64,000 bases of DNA from positions 15,463,501-15,527,500 of the forward strand of contig AP031355.1 in NCBI GenBank assembly GCA_037833965.1, in the 5' to 3' direction. The DNA comes from Marchantia polymorpha subsp. ruderalis (lineage: Eukaryota > Streptophyta > Marchantiopsida > Marchantiales > Marchantiaceae). A program made the position numbers and the translations under genes. The notes under the pieces are model-generated. The model saw only the letters and a list, made by a program, of their open reading frames with translations, had not been told where the DNA came from and searched no databases. Position 1 is the stretch's first letter. Every line of letters starts with the position of its first letter. Of the stretch, positions 20,589 through 31,069 are shown piece after piece.

Positions 20589-23426
20589 CTATTCGTCATC
20601 CGGATACACCTCGTCTCCTTCCTCCTCAATGGAGCAGCAAGTGACGTAGCCCACAAAGTCTTCCGACGTTTCGGTCTCTGAAGTGCATGATGAGCTGGTC
20701 TCCCCTCCGGTTGTGTAACCGGAGGTGGTGGAAGGTGTTTCGCCTTCATGAGGTACCTTGGTCCACGGTACGGTAATGACAGTCGGAGGGTCAGCAGGGC
20801 TACGGAACTGTAATCTCTTCCTACTCCAGTCACACCTTGCTTTGGCATCGTATAGCCAAGGTCTGCCAAGCAGCACATCATAACCTTTCTTCATCAGAGG
20901 TTGCAGTATTATGTAGGACAGTTGAAAGTCCACTCCTCCAATGTTGGTTCTCACATTGCTCAACATTCCTAGTGGCATTCTGCGTGTTTGATCGGCCAGT
21001 CGCAATACTCGGGATGTAGGCTCGAAGGTCTGGAATCCCAAGGAGTTCGCTGTCTCCTCGGTCATGATATTCACGCCCGAGCCGGAGTCCACTGGTACCT
21101 TCTGAATGACACAACCTCCGATCTCTACTTCGATCTCTGGAGGTCCCAGGTCTCCCCCTTCCACTCTGTACACATCCGGAAGTTTCTCTTTTCGGGGTTT
21201 GCGTGGTCTGCGCAACGAAAGCATCAGCATCCTCCTGTACGTCTTATTGTCTTCCAACAACTGGTGGAAGGAAATATTTGCCCTCTGGCTCCCCATGTCT
21301 TTCACTATGTCGTAGGGAGTGTTGGAAGTCACGGCCGGAAGTTTCTCTGTACTCGCGGTCGGAAGGGGTGTAGGGGGCCTAACCGCCTTCCGGTCGTCGG
21401 ATGTCATTCCGGCGTTCAGTGCTTCCTTGATGAGGTGACTCACCTCATCTTTGATGTCCGGAAGGTAATCTCGAGTCCGGAACTCTTCTGAATACCTATC
21501 CGCCTTTTCTGAGTTCTGCTCCGGCTGGGTGTTTCTCATAGCCGGAGGTGTACCCGGCCTTCTCCTCGGGCCTTCTCTAACTTCTTTAGACTTCCTCCTC
21601 TCTTCCCTACGCTCGAGGCGGCGAGTGTCCTCGTGGCCTTCTCCTTTCCTCTTCGAACTTCGGGTTTCTACCCGACCGCACATTACTTCTTCCTCTGGCC
21701 ATACTTCGTTTTCTTCAGCTGGGTCCAGACTCAGTTCTACCTGGTTGACCTGCACTTCTTCCTTGCCAGGTGTTGCTACGAAACGCACGGTTGGCCTAGG
21801 GATTGGTGGCTGGTCACATTCAGCTGCTGTATGTCCGGACTTCTTGCAATTGCTGCACAATGGTGCATACCCCATTGGCCTCCTCGGGTGGGGACAACTT
21901 GGCGCGTAATGCCCCATGTCTCCGCAGTTGTAGCAACCATCGAATTGTGCTCGAGGTCGGTTATTTCCTGTGTGATTTCCTGGAGGTGCCATGCGTCTTG
22001 GTGGGAGTGTACCCGCCATTTCCCTTGGAACAAAGCGCGGTATATGCACCGGTGGGTTCGGAGTTGTAGCTGGAGCTGTCTGTACCGAGTAGGCGGTGTC
22101 CTCAACCTGCTCAGCATAATACATAGGCGGCTCAGCATAATACATGGGGGTCTCCCACTGTGGTGCCCATTCGACCGCATTCACTGGGTAAGATGGCCTC
22201 GCGGACATGCACTCCGTGTTGGCATGTCCCACCTGTCCGCACGTAGTACACCAGAGATTTGCTCGTTGTCTCGCAGGTGATTTACGTCGGTCTTGGCCTC
22301 CCACTACATGAACTTTCAGGTCCGCAAAATTCTTCACCAGGTTGTCTACCTTGGCTGCGATGTCCCCTTGAGTCTTCACTGGGATTCCCTTACCTCGATC
22401 CTTCTTCTTGATCGCACTGCGTTTCTTCTTCCGTCTTTCTTCTTCTGAAGATGACGAGTCCTCTTCCTCCTCCGAGGAAGAACTTGATTCGGAGGAGCTT
22501 GATTCTTCTGTCGAGGAAGGCGAGTTCCTTCTCTTCCGACGTCCGCCTTGCGACTTCTTCTTCGTCGACCGTCGGTCGCGTCTTCGAGTGTCAAGGGTTG
22601 ACGTCTCAAAGGTCTCCGCGGAAGCTATCACATCTTGGATTGTGTCAGTCTTGCCTCTCCTACAGAAGGTCTCCATTTCTCTTGAGAGCCCCGTCACATA
22701 CCAATCCACTGCCTGTTGTACCGAATACGGTTCTCCCGGGCCTGTCTTCGGAATTCGATCTAGGAGGTCTTGGAATCTCTCCGTGTAGTCTCGAAGATTC
22801 TCCTTCCGCTCGCGTCGAAGATTTCGAAGCCGGGTCAGAACTCGACTGTCGTATCCGAGTTCGCGGAACCGCTTCAGAAACTTTTCCTTGAGCTGAGCCC
22901 AGGTCCGGATGCCAGTGGGGTCGGTGCTCTCATGGTTGTACCAGCTACGCGCTCGTCTGCGTAGCAGGCTAGGAAAGATTCGTAATCTGTCTTCATCACT
23001 GGTCTCACGATTGGCGATGGAGACAGACTCGAAGAGCTTTATGTATGAATCTGCATCATCGTCGTCGCCCGTTCCCGTGTATCTTGGATACGAATGTTTG
23101 GTGGTAGGTTGGGAAAACACCTGGCGGAGATTGGCTTGATGTTCTGCCATCGGTGATCCTGTCGACGGACTGATCCTAGGTTGGCCAAACTCAGGAAGAG
23201 TTCCCGTCGGAGGGATGTCCAATAGAACTGTTAGCTCAATGCTCTCGGTAGGTGAACTGGAACGCCTTTGTCTTCCAGTAGTCGGTGATGGCGATCTTTC
23301 TGCAGAGTCCTCACTGGGAGTCTTCTTTTTAGTTCGCCGTTTTGTTTCCACGGCTTTTTCTGAATCTCGACGGAGTTTCCGTGTGGCTCTCGCACTCAGG
23401 TTTCCCACACTATCGCTCGTCGACAT
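20589..23426 (-). CDS. gag: gag-protease: capsid/nucleocapsid protein and aspartic protease
   Basis: 945 codons from ATG 23426. After a basic, Ser-rich N-terminus comes the retrotransposon Gag domain at about 115-270 (FPSLLRRRARSWYN, FLKRFRELGYD, LRRERKENLRDYTERFQ). A Ser/Glu/Lys-rich linker follows at about 285-370. There are three CCHC zinc knuckles near 393 (CTTCGQVGHANTEC), 494 (CYNCGDMGHYAPSC) and 520 (CSNCKKSGHTAAEC). The protease is near 776 with the active-site DSGSGVNIM and the downstream YDVLLGRPWL. Gag packages the RNA and the protease cuts the polyprotein. This frame and pol are in the same register, consistent with expression of pol by read-through. Confidence 0.95.
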   Translation of the reverse strand: MSTSDSVGNLSARATRKLRRDSEKAVETKRRTKKKTPSEDSAERSPSPTTGRQRRSSSPTESIELTVLLDIPPTGTLPEFGQPRISPSTGSPMAEHQANLRQVFSQPTTKHSYPRYTGTGDDDDADSYIKLFESVSIANRETSDEDRLRIFPSLLRRRARSWYNHESTDPTGIRTWAQLKEKFLKRFRELGYDSRVLTRLRNLRRERKENLRDYTERFQDLLDRIPKTGPGEPYSVQQAVDWYVTGLSREMETFCRRGKTDTIQDVIASAETFETSTLDTRRRDRRSTKKKSQGGRRKRRNSPSSTEESSSSESSSSSEEEEDSSSSEEERRKKKRSAIKKKDRGKGIPVKTQGDIAAKVDNLVKNFADLKVHVVGGQDRRKSPARQRANLWCTTCGQVGHANTECMSARPSYPVNAVEWAPQWETPMYYAEPPMYYAEQVEDTAYSVQTAPATTPNPPVHIPRFVPREMAGTLPPRRMAPPGNHTGNNRPRAQFDGCYNCGDMGHYAPSCPHPRRPMGYAPLCSNCKKSGHTAAECDQPPIPRPTVRFVATPGKEEVQVNQVELSLDPAEENEVWPEEEVMCGRVETRSSKRKGEGHEDTRRLERREERRKSKEVREGPRRRPGTPPAMRNTQPEQNSEKADRYSEEFRTRDYLPDIKDEVSHLIKEALNAGMTSDDRKAVRPPTPLPTASTEKLPAVTSNTPYDIVKDMGSQRANISFHQLLEDNKTYRRMLMLSLRRPRKPRKEKLPDVYRVEGGDLGPPEIEVEIGGCVIQKVPVDSGSGVNIMTEETANSLGFQTFEPTSRVLRLADQTRRMPLGMLSNVRTNIGGVDFQLSYIILQPLMKKGYDVLLGRPWLYDAKARCDWSRKRLQFRSPADPPTVITVPWTKVPHEGETPSTTSGYTTGGETSSSCTSETETSEDFVGYVTCCSIEEEGDEVYPDDE

Positions 23427-23469
23427 TCACCGAGCATTGCTGCTCAAGGTTTCTGGTGTTGACGCACTG

Positions 23470-23487
23470 TCCCCGGCAGCGGCGCCA
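23470..23487 (-). promoter_or_regulatory. Primer binding site, tRNA-Asp type
   Basis: On the minus strand it reads TGGCGCCGCTGCCGGGGA, complementary to the 3' end of plant tRNA-Asp including CCA (from memory of the tRNA, about one mismatch). It begins 22 bases after the 5' LTR. The same type of primer site is known from Athila/Tat elements. Confidence 0.8.
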
Positions 23488-24427
23488 AAAAGAAGTTGTC
23501 GGCTCCTTATGTAATAACCCACCAAAGGCTAAAACTGCAGTATGGTGGTAAAAAGATCGAACCCACAGGGACAGAGGCAACACACAGAGTAAAAGTGTCA
23601 CGTTTAACAGACTTTTGGTAGAGTTTGAATTCTAGGCGACTGTCACTCCCAGAAATACTGTAGTGCTCGACTCGGAGGCTCGACTCGGAGGAGGAACTCA
23701 ACTCGGAGGATGCTCGGAGGATGCACGGTACAGCTTGGTCACTCAACACACACACACACACACCTGAAACTGGCAAAAAGCACAACTCGGAGGTCGGTCA
23801 GGACCTCCGCTTCGGATTTCAGGAGGAAAGTGTCTCGCAAGTTCACTCAGAGGTTCTGCAGGAAGTGCCTCCCACTCCGGCTTTTACTGCCCTTCCGCCA
23901 GGAACTAGCGGGGGTACCCGGACTGGACTTCTCACTTCGGAACGAAGCCTCTACGTACGCCGTGGACGTCACCCTCGACTATCACACAAAACGCAGGGAG
24001 TGCAGACCCGACTGAGAACTTACTGAAAACACGATCCAGTAACACACACACAACCTGAATTACAAACCAAGGTTTACACGAAGTAATGAAACTTCACATT
24101 GGCATTCAGGGGAAACTTCCCGTAGGAGTACAATCAGGATATGTCACTCGAAGGAGTAAGGGGGAACTGTTCAAGTCTCTAACTCGCAGCCGGCTCTGAG
24201 CATCAGAAATCACCCGCAGGTGCAGATCCGCACTACTCAAGTCTCTAACCGGGTGCGAGCTCTGAACATTCAGCCGAAGGCCTTCAACTACAACATACGG
24301 TAACTTCGCTATGCTGCAGCTTCTCTACGTGGTGCCAGGACCAAAATGCACAAACACGCCAAGAAAGTGAGTTCCTGATCTGCACTTCCGAAACTGGAAG
24401 AGTCCCAAGGCAAAACGCCTTGATCTA

Positions 24428-24434
24428 CTTTATA
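24428..24434 (-). promoter_or_regulatory. TATA box in 5' LTR, likely promoter of the genomic RNA
   Basis: TATAAAG on the minus strand after the LTR ORF. Transcription from here would leave the upstream 5' LTR ORF out of the RNA and include the 3' LTR copy. Confidence 0.6.
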
Positions 24435-24467
24435 CCCTCAAAAGATCCTAACTAGCACTACGCTATC

Positions 24468-27023
24468 CTATCTACCACTCGCAGCATCTGCGCGAAACCA
24501 AACTACTCTACTGCACTCGGCAGATCCGGTGCTGCGCCTCCTGCGCGCCGGACTGCTCCGCGTACTATCTCTACCCTGCCAGTCTTCCGACCGGCTGCGT
24601 AACCCCAGGCGTCGGAGCGCTGCAGTGACTTCCGACTGCAAGTGCGCCATAGTGTCGCGCGCACCCGACAGAAAAGTTTCTAATTTCCTTGCCACTCGCC
24701 GCCGACTCCGACTGTCACCTTCCGTCAATGCCGCCGCCCGAAGCTCGAACTCCCGGAGTGTAACCCTCTCTTGAGCTGCCACCTCCCAATGGGTGTATCC
24801 GTTTAGACAACGAGTCACCCGTGCCGCCAACTCTTCTCGTGCCCTGCAGCTGCTCTCCACCTCTGCCAGCTGCATTTCTAAATCCGCACGTTGTGCCCTC
24901 AAATCCGAGCACTCGGTTTGCAAGCTGCACAACAACTCCTCATCCTCCTTGCGGGCTCGTTGACTTTCCTCTAAGGCGCGCGTCTGGCGCGCAAGCTCGG
25001 CTGCTAGGACTTCGTTCTGTCTCCGCTCCTCCTGCAGTTCCGACTCGATCCTTGCCCGTATTAGTTCGGCCTCCGCCTGACTCTTCGTCGCCGCATCCTC
25101 CTTCTGCTGCTGCAAGGCTTGGTACAGCTTCTGGGTGACCGCCAGGTGTTGTCGGAGGGCGGTGTTCCTATCCACATATACTCCGCATCTAGAGGCCCAC
25201 TTTGCCACCTTGCTCCTCGTCCTTCGCCTGATTGTCTCCACATAAGACTGCGGTTTTAAGGCACTTCCGTATTTGGATGTCTTGCGATCTAGATATCGCA
25301 GGAGTGGAACTATCTGTTCGCACAGCACCCCTGTTGGCGTTTTCTGTACTGACTCCTCTTCCTGCTCTTCCGAGCTCGTATCATCCTCAGTCGCGAGGAT
25401 TTCAGTCGCCACCGAATCCCTTGGCGACTCCCTGGAACTGTGGCGCGCAGCAGCTTCTGCTGCGACTGCTGCTCCACTGCCTGCTAAAATATCCAGGGCA
25501 GTGGGAGATCCCACTGCTTGAGCCCCTGTTCCGGCTCGATCTTCGGTTTGTGAAGGGGTCGACGCCGTAGTGACTTTTGTCACTCTTGCACCGCCCGCTT
25601 CTGCTGCCTGTCCTTCCGGCGCAATCTGCGCGGAAGGTGTCCTTGCTGAAGGTGCGTCCGCCGAAGGCGTCCGCACACTGGTCGTTGGCTCCATCCGTCT
25701 CGCAGTCGGCGAATCCGGCTGACTCTCTGTTGTCCGACTCGCAGTCGGCCGGCCAGCAGTTGTCCGACTGGGAGTCGGATACACCCTGCGCGTCTTGACT
25801 CCACTTGGCCTACTTGTTGGTGGCGTTCTTCCAGAAGTGCCTTCCGCCGAAGACGACCCTCTGAGGATTGTTGGCTCGTCAGCCAAACTCTCTTCCGCCT
25901 CCGGCCTGCTGTCCGGTTCAACGCGCCGTTCAGTTGGCCTTCCTTCCGTCTGTCGACCTTCAGTCATCCGACTCGCAGTCGGCCGGCTGTCAGTCCGTCC
26001 ATCCCCTCCCGAAGGCCGTGGTGCCTTCTGTGCAGAGGTTTCTGCCGTCTTCCCTAGAACCTGAGTGATTATCTCTTCCTGTGTGAGATTCCGCCGGGTC
26101 GGAGTTCGCCTGGTCTCCTCAGTAACAGTTGGCATTCTGCGTGCCCTCTGTTTTGGTCGACTATGAGGCTCGGGGGTGGGCCGACCACGAGTCGGCGCAG
26201 CTGGTACTTCCGGCTGCCTGTCCTCAGGTCTCTCATCCCACTTCCGCTTGCGCGGAATGCGCTCACTTCGACGTTCTTCTGCTGCTCTGGCTGGAGCCGG
26301 AGCCGGAGGCGTACTGGTAGGTTCCTCGTCCGGATCCGTGTCTACTTCGGCCTCCCTCGAATATCTACCTGGATAAGACCGGCTCAGCTGCGGAAACCGA
26401 GTTTTCTCAGCATTCGTCAAACATCCCATCGCCCGGTAAAACACGATTAAGTAAGGCGATAGATGATTGAGCGTTCCTCCCCTCTCTTCTTGCGCATGTT
26501 GGCGCGTCACCTTCCACAGAAGTCGTGCCCAATGCACCGGAGCTCCTGACAACACTAGCTCCACGAACTCTACCTGCCAACCATGCATGTAAGCGGTCTT
26601 GGTCGGCTGCAATATCTGCAGCAATGCTGTCGCGACATTTCTCCGCAATCGATCCTTGTAATCCCGAGTCCGGAAACCGTTCTTGGGATGTCTAGCCACC
26701 TTGAAGAGCTCATTGTAAGAGACTTCTTCCTCTTGGGACACTTTCACGCTGTCGGCCTCGAAGAGGAGATCCCCTTCCTCGCCGGCACACCTGCCCAACA
26801 CCTGCGCCCAATTGCCAATTTCCCATCTCTCTGGGTGTGGGCGAAATCCGCGAGAAGGCTTGTGTCTCTCTTGCAGATACTCGCGCACCATCTCCGGACA
26901 CGTCCAATTCCACCCCCATAGGAGAAAATCGAGCTTCAACCTCAACAGCACATCTTGAAATGCGCGTAGACCGATCTGCGGCACCCTGAGTGGAGACACT
27001 CGCAGCTGGGGAACCTTCGACAT
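24468..27023 (-). CDS. LTR-encoded U3 ORF protein, 5' LTR copy, 851 codons from first ATG
   Basis: Same protein as at 13799-16354. The open frame extends upstream to 27308, but the first ATG is at 27023. In this 5' copy the ORF lies upstream of the LTR TATA box, so it would need its own promoter or read-through from the flank to be expressed. The reading frame being the same in both LTRs fits recent reverse transcription from one template. Confidence 0.8.
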   Translation of the reverse strand: MSKVPQLRVSPLRVPQIGLRAFQDVLLRLKLDFLLWGWNWTCPEMVREYLQERHKPSRGFRPHPERWEIGNWAQVLGRCAGEEGDLLFEADSVKVSQEEEVSYNELFKVARHPKNGFRTRDYKDRLRRNVATALLQILQPTKTAYMHGWQVEFVELVLSGAPVHWARLLWKVTRQHAQEERGGTLNHLSPYLIVFYRAMGCLTNAEKTRFPQLSRSYPGRYSREAEVDTDPDEEPTSTPPAPAPARAAEERRSERIPRKRKWDERPEDRQPEVPAAPTRGRPTPEPHSRPKQRARRMPTVTEETRRTPTRRNLTQEEIITQVLGKTAETSAQKAPRPSGGDGRTDSRPTASRMTEGRQTEGRPTERRVEPDSRPEAEESLADEPTILRGSSSAEGTSGRTPPTSRPSGVKTRRVYPTPSRTTAGRPTASRTTESQPDSPTARRMEPTTSVRTPSADAPSARTPSAQIAPEGQAAEAGGARVTKVTTASTPSQTEDRAGTGAQAVGSPTALDILAGSGAAVAAEAAARHSSRESPRDSVATEILATEDDTSSEEQEEESVQKTPTGVLCEQIVPLLRYLDRKTSKYGSALKPQSYVETIRRRTRSKVAKWASRCGVYVDRNTALRQHLAVTQKLYQALQQQKEDAATKSQAEAELIRARIESELQEERRQNEVLAAELARQTRALEESQRARKEDEELLCSLQTECSDLRAQRADLEMQLAEVESSCRAREELAARVTRCLNGYTHWEVAAQERVTLREFELRAAALTEGDSRSRRRVARKLETFLSGARDTMAHLQSEVTAALRRLGLRSRSEDWQGRDSTRSSPARRRRSTGSAECSRVVWFRADAASGR

Positions 27024-28384
27024 TGCGTTGCCTGCACACACACAAACGTTCTCCCTTTCGCTCGCTCTCTCACAATCGCCACTGCGCGTCGGCCACTCAA
27101 GCACTGACTGCTCACTCTCTCTACGCTCGTTCGAGATCGCTACTCCAATTCTTTCAAGGTCCGCCAAGATCCTTGCGCAACTCGTCTCCGCACTCTCTAC
27201 TCTCACTGCAGGTCGCTCCGCCCTTGCGCGTAATCTTGGAACTGGAAATCGCAAAGTCAAGAATGAGAGAATGAGACTGGAGCGCAGTCTTTTCTTCTCC
27301 GATTTCAAGAACGTCCAACGTTCTTACTGGTTGCAACGTACGCAGCCGGCTATACGGCTTAACGGTTCGCCCTTTGCATGCGCGAATTCACGTCTCCGCA
27401 TTGCGCGCATTCGCATGCTTAAACGTTGAATTCTCCCGCCGCCGCCACCTTCCGGACTCGAGTCCGCTGCAGGGTATACGTCGGCCCTGTTGTCTTTTCC
27501 TAACCCGCCCTTCTCCGGAGGCGTGTCGCCGCTGGTGCGTTCGTTATCCGTCGGCGCCTTGCTGGAGGCGCACATCCAGCCGGAGCGAATTACGCCGGCG
27601 CGCAGTCGTACCGCCTATTTTGTTCTTTATGCCTCGTCCGTGGCTGCCAGCGCATATCCGTCAGCGCAACTCATGCCAGCGCATCCGGCCGTCAGCGCCA
27701 CGTCGGAGGCGTACATCCGACCGGCGCTTTCCTTCCATGAACAGCCGCCAAGGGCGCTTCCGACTCTGAGTTGGTTTCCTTCTGTGAGCGCGTGATTCCG
27801 CCGAAGGCGCATCGCCGAGGGCGTACGGGAATCCTTTCCGGCTGTGAACCCTAGCGCGAACGGCGCATGTCCGGCTACGAGTTTTCCGACGCTCATAACT
27901 TCTCCATTCCTGATCCATCTCCGGCGCTCTTGGACTCGTTAGAACGAGCGTCCCGAGCTCTGTCTAATGCAACTTCCACCAACTGGATCTACCGTGTATC
28001 CCGATTGTTATGAAGGTTTTCCCTTTCCGCGCTAGCGGCGCTTCGCCGAAGGCGCACTCATGGTCGGATGCCTTTAGAGGTCCGGGCCCTTCCCCTGACG
28101 TCTTTAGCACAACCTCCTCCTGAGGTGTCTGCGCCGGAAGCGTAGCTTCCTTATACGCTAGAGGCGCGTGAGTAGAGACACCTCAAAAAGGAGCTTTTGC
28201 CGAAGGCGCCGAAGACGTTGGCGTTGGTACATCCGACTACGTGATTCTTTGTGCCCTCGTGACGATCTCATCAATCCACTCTATTTAGCGTACCCTTCTC
28301 TAGCTACAAACACTGCTTTGGTACTAGTTTTCTAAAATTGTTTAAATTCTGCAAAAAAAACAAAAAGCGTGTTACCACAGTCGT

Positions 28385-29961
28385 CATATGACCATGTAGT
28401 TAAGGGAAATCAACACATACATCTATCCTTCAGGAGAATCATATAGTAGAACATACATCTCTGTGATGTGCTAGATGAGAAGTATTAGCATTTAAGACTT
28501 CCAAATCTTAAGTGTGACTTTCCCCGGCAATATTTGTAACTCTCTACTCGCTATGTTACTATATACTTTCTACTACAATTTCCGCCAAATTGTCACGAGT
28601 CACTCACAAGCTACCACTTTTAATTTCAAAGGTCGATGTTTTGCAGGCTGATGACGCTTTTCCTGTCTCCCAGTTGTTAGTCCATGTCTAAAGTATCTCC
28701 TTCGTACCTAACCATGACATAGCAGCTGATGAACAGAGAAATATGCACTGCATGGCGGAGATAACGAGTGCACTGGATGAGGAGGCATAGTCAAGGTGAA
28801 ATGGCATTCTGTTACTGGTAGTCGTGATACGGCGAGTACAATACAGTGATCACTGACATGCGTCTCACTATGGAGCCCAGATTTATATTACTCGTTTGAT
28901 TTAATGATGAACGACTTGAGGGGACTGCCTATCCTTTTTGTTATCTGCTTGCTTCATTCTACACGAAGTTTGGACTGTACTGTGTGCTAGACAGTGTCAC
29001 TTTGTCTCAGGCTTTCACGCCTCATCTTCTACCGATGCCCGTTCTTCTGCTTATTGTACAGCAGCAACCTTATTTCTTCTATAACCTACTGCTCTGTCCA
29101 CTCACTAACTCACTAGTATGGATTTTAATGCGAATCCTCGATACAATAAAGTGATGGTTACCGTCTTGTGATAGACCTTGGGCACTGGACACCTCTGCAT
29201 CTCTTCGGCAGCTAATAGAGTAACAAGGAATAGACATCATGCGTAAAAGGCAGACCAAGTAGGGAATGACAGTATCTTCACAAACTCCACGGCATTCTAA
29301 CTGATTACCAAGGACTCACAGCGCCCGGTCGCTGTTCGCATATCTAGATTCATCCTGATTGAAAAACGCTCCAGCCTCGTAGGTGGACTTGTCTCTGTAC
29401 AGGGAGTCTAACCTTCTGTCTCATGGTATCTTGACCCGACAAGTGTTTGTAGACGTCAATGGTTTGGAGTGTTTTGGTGCTAAACTATCCAGAGGTATTT
29501 ACATGCTCTTCAATGTCAGCGAATCTGTACAAAGATTTACCTACACCGCTGCAGGTCCAGCTTGGACTTGAGGATTTGAAGGATGCACACGTGCCTGAGT
29601 GATAGTAAAGTAGATGCAGAGGTAGGGTAGACGTCACAACAGGTCTATACTGTCGACAGCAACTAGACATGATCCATTGTAATCAGTTATGGTTGCGACG
29701 ATCGCTACTCCTCACACTTCATATCATGCAGGAGCATCTTTTCTGTGAAAAAATGGGTTCACTATGGCAAACTTGTGGACAACGAGGGTACATTCTGTGA
29801 TAGGGGGAACTTTCAGACTGAGTACTGTGGTTTGAAGGTTTTTGGAATATACTACACAACGCTGAACTGTAAATTTGGAGTTCTGATAAAACCTTTTTGA
29901 TCACTGAGATTTGGATGGGTGGTCTGTGGTTTCGAACAGCTTTGTAGTACAATGCTCTGAG
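28385..29961 (+). repeat. Host spacer / FRO 5' region, duplicated at 61834-63290
   Basis: From 28434 to about 29864 this region matches 61834-63290 closely, with several short indels. A segment near 29383-29571 stays open in both copies (LECFGAKLSRGIYMLFN) and might be an exon of the FRO gene or of something else; I could not match it to a family. The two copies part near 29864/63291, just before the first recognisable FRO exon. Confidence 0.65.
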
Positions 29962-30668
29962 TTTCCTCTACGTGCTGTTTCCGACCATCTCCAAAATCGA
30001 GTGGCAGCCATTGAGCGTGGCATCGAGTCCACTCGACGGAAGTAATCAGATCTGCATATATATCAAACCATTGGGTGGATACACGGAGAACCTCCACGAC
30101 GCCCTCGTTGAATCCAAGGCACACAAAGAAGCTGGAAAGATCAAGTGCCCATTTGGGTTCAAGCTCTCAGTCGAAGGGACCGTACGGTGACGAGACAGAC
30201 TTCTACTTGAAGTAAGTATTGACACTCTCGGGGTTGGCCTCTAGGAAGTGTTGCCGGAGGGATTGGAGTGACTCCTTTCCTGGCGATTTTACGAGATGTT
30301 CTCCACAGACATAGACTTCAGCAGGAAGACGTGCCGACCTCTATCAAGCTGATCTTGTGTGTGAGAAGTGCTACGGATATATGTCTCTTGGATACACTGA
30401 ACCCGGAAGACATCCTTCCAGGCTACGAGCAACGTGTGCAAATCTCGGTACATGTTTTCATTACCTCGAAAGAGGAAGTTCTGAAGGATGGCGAGTTGGA
30501 ATCCATGGAAGGCGTTGTACCATACGAAAGCTACAGAAACACACTAACCGATGAACGTGCCTTGTCGTTGTACGGACACCCCATTGACGAGGTTCAAGCA
30601 ATGTCAGCCATGGCGGCTGCAAGTGACACCAAGTGGGTTGCAGGTACGGTGTTCGCCACTATGATGGG
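29962..30668 (+). pseudogene. FRO-like ferric-chelate reductase, left part, interrupted by an LTR
   Basis: After an AG at 29960-29961 the frame reads YVLFPTISKIEWQPLSVASSPLDG, IYIKPLGGY and KLSVEG, the FAD-binding part of plant FRO proteins (usually I-KWHPFS-SSP). From about 30258 it continues VAGGIGVTPFLAILRD, the NAD(P)-binding glycine loop, then LILCVRS and a hydrophobic segment ending ATVFATMMG. There the solo LTR at 30669 cuts the gene. One extra base near 30174 shifts the frame in the conserved VEGPYG motif, and the exon junction around 30210-30255 is unclear, so this copy is probably dead apart from the insertion. FRO proteins reduce Fe(III) or Cu(II) at membranes using NADPH, FAD and haem. 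The N-terminal haem-binding part was not found. Confidence 0.75.
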
Positions 30669-31069
30669 TGTGATAATCCACTTTTTGTTTTTGTGCGGAA
30701 TTTAAAACATTTTTGGAAAATAGTACCGCAGCAGCGACTGTAAATAGTCATCGGTACACTAAAATAGAGTGAAAATGGATGATCCCGGGTCTTGTAGAAT
30801 CCAGGAGAATCCAGGAGTTGGGCGCAATGTCCGGGACAAGCGCCCTGGTCCGAACGAACGGTTCCTACTAAGGTGAAGCGCCTTCGGCGCTAGAGAAATC
30901 CCTCGTGACTGTCCCAATTCGTAACGCCTTGATCTGATTAAGGTCTTGTTGGAAAAAGCTCAACGCGCTTGTTCTAACGAGCCCAATAACTCTTGGAACG
31001 AATAAGGGATTGCTGAGTTACGAGTGTCGGAAGTTATTAATAGGGAGCGCCTACGGCGGAACGCCTTTG

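Larger units (their letters stand above)
12841..28379 (-). mobile_element. Whole-looking Ty3/gypsy LTR retrotransposon, 15,539 bp, with giant ORF-bearing LTRs
   Basis: The element is flanked by the target duplication GTCGT (12836-12840 and 28380-28384). LTRs are 12841-17710 and 23510-28379, each 4870 bp, at a constant offset of 10669 and with the same ORFs throughout; I found no difference by eye, so the insertion should be young. The internal part is 5799 bp and holds, on the minus strand, primer site, gag-protease, pol (RT, RNase H, integrase) and polypurine tract. There is no chromodomain, and the RT active site reads FIDDF. With the tRNA-Asp-type primer site this points to a non-chromovirus near Athila/Tat. 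LTRs make up 63% of the length. The element looks whole. It lies in the spacer between PP2C copy 1 and the FRO gene. Confidence 0.95.
23510..28379 (-). repeat. 5' LTR of the whole element (subfamily 1)
   Basis: Same sequence by eye as 12841-17710, offset 10669. Its outer edge abuts the target duplication GTCGT at 28380. It would supply the promoter for the genomic RNA. Confidence 0.95.
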
